From NCBI GenBank assembly GCA_031267005.1, contig JAIRZX010000228.1, positions 1 to 6,160 on the forward strand: DNA of 6,160 nt, written 5' to 3'. The notes below the pieces were generated by a model that saw only the letters and a list, made by a program, of their open reading frames with translations, was not told the DNA's origin and ran no database searches. Shown here one piece after another: positions 5,423 to 6,160 of this stretch; position 1 is the first letter of the stretch; every line of letters starts with the position of its first letter. Origin of the DNA: Deltaproteobacteria bacterium (GTDB taxonomy: Bacteria; Desulfobacterota; Desulfarculia; Adiutricales; Adiutricaceae). The position numbers and the translations under genes are program-made.

Positions 5423-5427
5423 CTCCT
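5423..5427 (-). promoter_or_regulatory. Shine-Dalgarno site that fixes the ffh TTG start
   Basis: AGGAG on the minus strand lies 8 nt from the TTG at 5412-5414. There is no ATG or GTG in frame at this point, and the protein begins just where Ffh proteins usually begin, so the site supports TTG initiation. Confidence 0.7.
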
Positions 5428-5432
5428 GAAAT

Positions 5433-5451
5433 CCCCCCCCCAGGGGGGGGG
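5433..5451. repeat. C9-A-G9 homopolymeric palindrome upstream of ffh
   Basis: Nine C (5433-5441), one A and nine G (5443-5451) form a perfect 19-bp palindrome whose near edge lies 5 nt from the ffh ribosome-binding site. In the ffh leader RNA this is C9-U-G9, able to fold as a GC stem with a small loop. Runs of this length are prone to slippage in replication and to errors in sequencing, so the exact count is uncertain. Confidence 0.75.
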
Positions 5452-5474
5452 CTCGAGTCTTGGCGGAAGGCCTC

Positions 5475-5488
5475 AGGCCCCGGGGCCT
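5475..5488. repeat. 14-bp perfect palindrome
   Basis: AGGCCCCGGGGCCT reads identically on both strands. It lies about 60 nt upstream of the ffh start, between that start and the tandem repeat, and could be a dyad operator or part of a leader hairpin. No known regulator consensus is recognised. Confidence 0.5.
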
Positions 5489-5550
5489 AGTGTCCCCCGG
5501 TTTTCCGCGTTAAGCCCTATCGGTTTCAGTCATTTTGCGCCACTCCCTTT

Positions 5551-5609
5551 CGCTCCAAGGCCTTCGGGTCCAAGGCCTTCCGGTCCAAGGCCTTCCGGTC
5601 CAAGGCCTA
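5551..5609. repeat. 15-bp tandem repeat, about 3.7 copies
   Basis: The unit CCAAGGCCTTCCGGT begins at 5555, 5570, 5585 and 5600. The first full copy differs by one base (GGGT for CGGT), and the last is cut after AAGGCCTA. Each full unit contains the 8-bp palindrome AAGGCCTT. The repeat lies between two genes and is not part of either coding frame. It resembles a VNTR or a small cluster of binding sites. Confidence 0.85.
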
Positions 5610-5629
5610 GAACTTTTCCGCCGGGCGGA

Positions 5630-5654
5630 GGGGTTAAGAACCCCCCTAGGGGTT
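5630..5654 (-). terminator. Terminator-like alternating stems at the end of the PpiD/SurA-like gene
   Basis: Three 6-nt segments, AACCCC (5654-5649 on the minus strand), GGGGTT (5644-5639) and AACCCC (5635-5630), allow two mutually exclusive 6-bp hairpins. The first overlaps the stop codon at 5646-5648 and is followed by TTCTT-like bases. The T tract is short, so termination would be weak. A further CCGCC/GGCGG stem followed by AAAAG lies at about 5616-5627. Confidence 0.4.
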
Positions 5655-6160
5655 AGCCTCCTCCTGGCCGCTCATCTGGCGCTGGATTTCGAGGGGGAGG
5701 CTTACGGCGGCGGCGGCGGTGCGGGCGTAGGTCCAGTAGGTGTAGGCGGCCTCGGAGACGTCCTGGACCGCCGAGTCGCGGCGGGTCTTCTCGGACTGGT
5801 CGAAGACCGAATCCGAGGCGGCCCTGAAGCCGTTCAAGGACAGGACCAGGTAGCCCTTGGCGTCAGCGGCCTGGGTGGGGACGGGCTCAGGGGAGGAGTC
5901 GCCTACCTTGTGGAGGGCGAAAAGGGCTTTCAAGGCCCCGTCCCTGTCCGCCTGCGAGAGCGGGGGCTGGGTGTCGGAGTCGAAGCGGAGGCGGCGGAAG
6001 AAGCCGGAGGTGCCGGTCGTGACGCCGTCGTTGCGAAGATCCCTCACTGCGGCGTCCAGCTGGCGGCCGCCGAGCGATGCAATGAGGCCGCGGGCCCCGG
6101 CCTCCGCCAGCTTCAAGGCCTCGTCGTCCACCCAGGCGGCGGAGACGGCAGCCTTGACCT
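5646..6160 (-). CDS. PpiD/SurA-like periplasmic folding factor (peptidyl-prolyl isomerase family), C-terminal part
   Basis: The frame is open from the right edge to the TAG at 5646-5648, giving about 170 residues of a C-terminus. The real start lies outside the window, and the GTG at 6129-6131 is an internal valine. The edge reads VKAAVSAAWVDDEALKLAEA, then GARGLIASL. This is the Trp- and Ala-rich helical stretch found after the isomerase domain in PpiD-type proteins. Further on, LKALFALHKVGDSSPEPV and KGYLVLSLNGFRAAS resemble the conserved 'F.L..GE.S.PV....GY.V..L' pattern of parvulin/SurA-like chaperones. A terminal helix follows (YTYWTYARTAAAAV). Such proteins are usually anchored by an N-terminal segment in the inner membrane and assist newly exported proteins. 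No catalytic parvulin residues can be checked here. The family call comes from pattern and length, so another SurA_N-type chaperone is possible. Confidence 0.55.
   Translation of the reverse strand, partial: VKAAVSAAWVDDEALKLAEAGARGLIASLGGRQLDAAVRDLRNDGVTTGTSGFFRRLRFDSDTQPPLSQADRDGALKALFALHKVGDSSPEPVPTQAADAKGYLVLSLNGFRAASDSVFDQSEKTRRDSAVQDVSEAAYTYWTYARTAAAAVSLPLEIQRQMSGQEEANP

Larger units (their letters stand above)
5452..5645. other. Spacer between the PpiD/SurA-like gene and ffh
   Basis: Together with the C9-A-G9 tract this makes the 231-nt gap upstream of ffh. It holds a 14-bp palindrome (5475-5488), the 15-bp tandem repeat (5551-5609) and terminator-like stems next to the upstream stop codon. 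A promoter for ffh is expected here, but I see only weak matches. A short plus-strand frame crossing it encodes Arg-Pro-Ser-Gly-Pro repeats and is a product of the tandem repeat, not a credible gene. Confidence 0.55.

Noticed and set aside
5551..5609. The tandem array considered as a small CRISPR
   Set aside because: The units are directly adjacent with no spacers, so it is a tandem repeat and not a CRISPR array.
5414..5656. Plus-strand proline-rich frame with RPSGP repeats
   Set aside because: It is created by the 15-bp tandem repeat in noncoding DNA and has no plausible start or ribosome-binding site.

Overview
The window looks like a chromosomal piece of a GC-rich Gram-negative bacterium. 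The gene content and protein style (ffh, rpsP, a KH-domain gene, rimM and trmD in one direction, with a PpiD/SurA-like chaperone upstream) resemble Deltaproteobacteria/Desulfobacterota, for example Desulfovibrio-like lineages. That placement is inferred from remembered gene order and protein similarity, not from a search.

All confident genes lie on the minus strand, so transcription runs from high to low coordinates. In that order they are: the C-terminal end of a PpiD/SurA-like periplasmic folding factor (5646 to the right edge); a 231-nt spacer with a 15-bp tandem repeat, a 14-bp palindrome and a C9-A-G9 palindrome; ffh (SRP GTPase, TTG start, 4077-5414); a 335-nt spacer with a clear intrinsic terminator; and then the tight cluster rpsP (3490-3741), khpA (3236-3487), rimM (2372-3211) and trmD (1626-2366). 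Below trmD come about 1.05 kb with no convincing gene. The left edge holds the first 192 codons of an AAA-ATPase-like/PD-(D/E)XK family gene (1-578), visibly less GC-rich than the rest and with its own sigma70-like promoter.

The central genes serve translation and protein export. Ffh targets nascent membrane and secreted proteins. S16 and RimM act in 30S assembly. KhpA is a small RNA-binding KH protein. TrmD makes m1G37 in tRNA and so maintains reading frame. The PpiD/SurA-like protein would handle exported proteins after translocation. The order is the familiar ffh-rpsP-khpA-rimM-trmD arrangement, but rplS, which commonly follows trmD, is absent from the visible sequence.

I found no clearly new multi-gene system. 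The most interesting points are within ordinary genes. TrmD lacks the Mg2+-site glutamate (Gly116) and has Glu at the catalytic-base position (169). Ffh has departures in its GTPase motifs (TKME for TKxD, ARAG for ARGG). RimM carries a disordered extension of about 109 residues built partly on a hexanucleotide repeat. A homopolymeric C9-A-G9 palindrome sits just upstream of the ffh ribosome-binding site.
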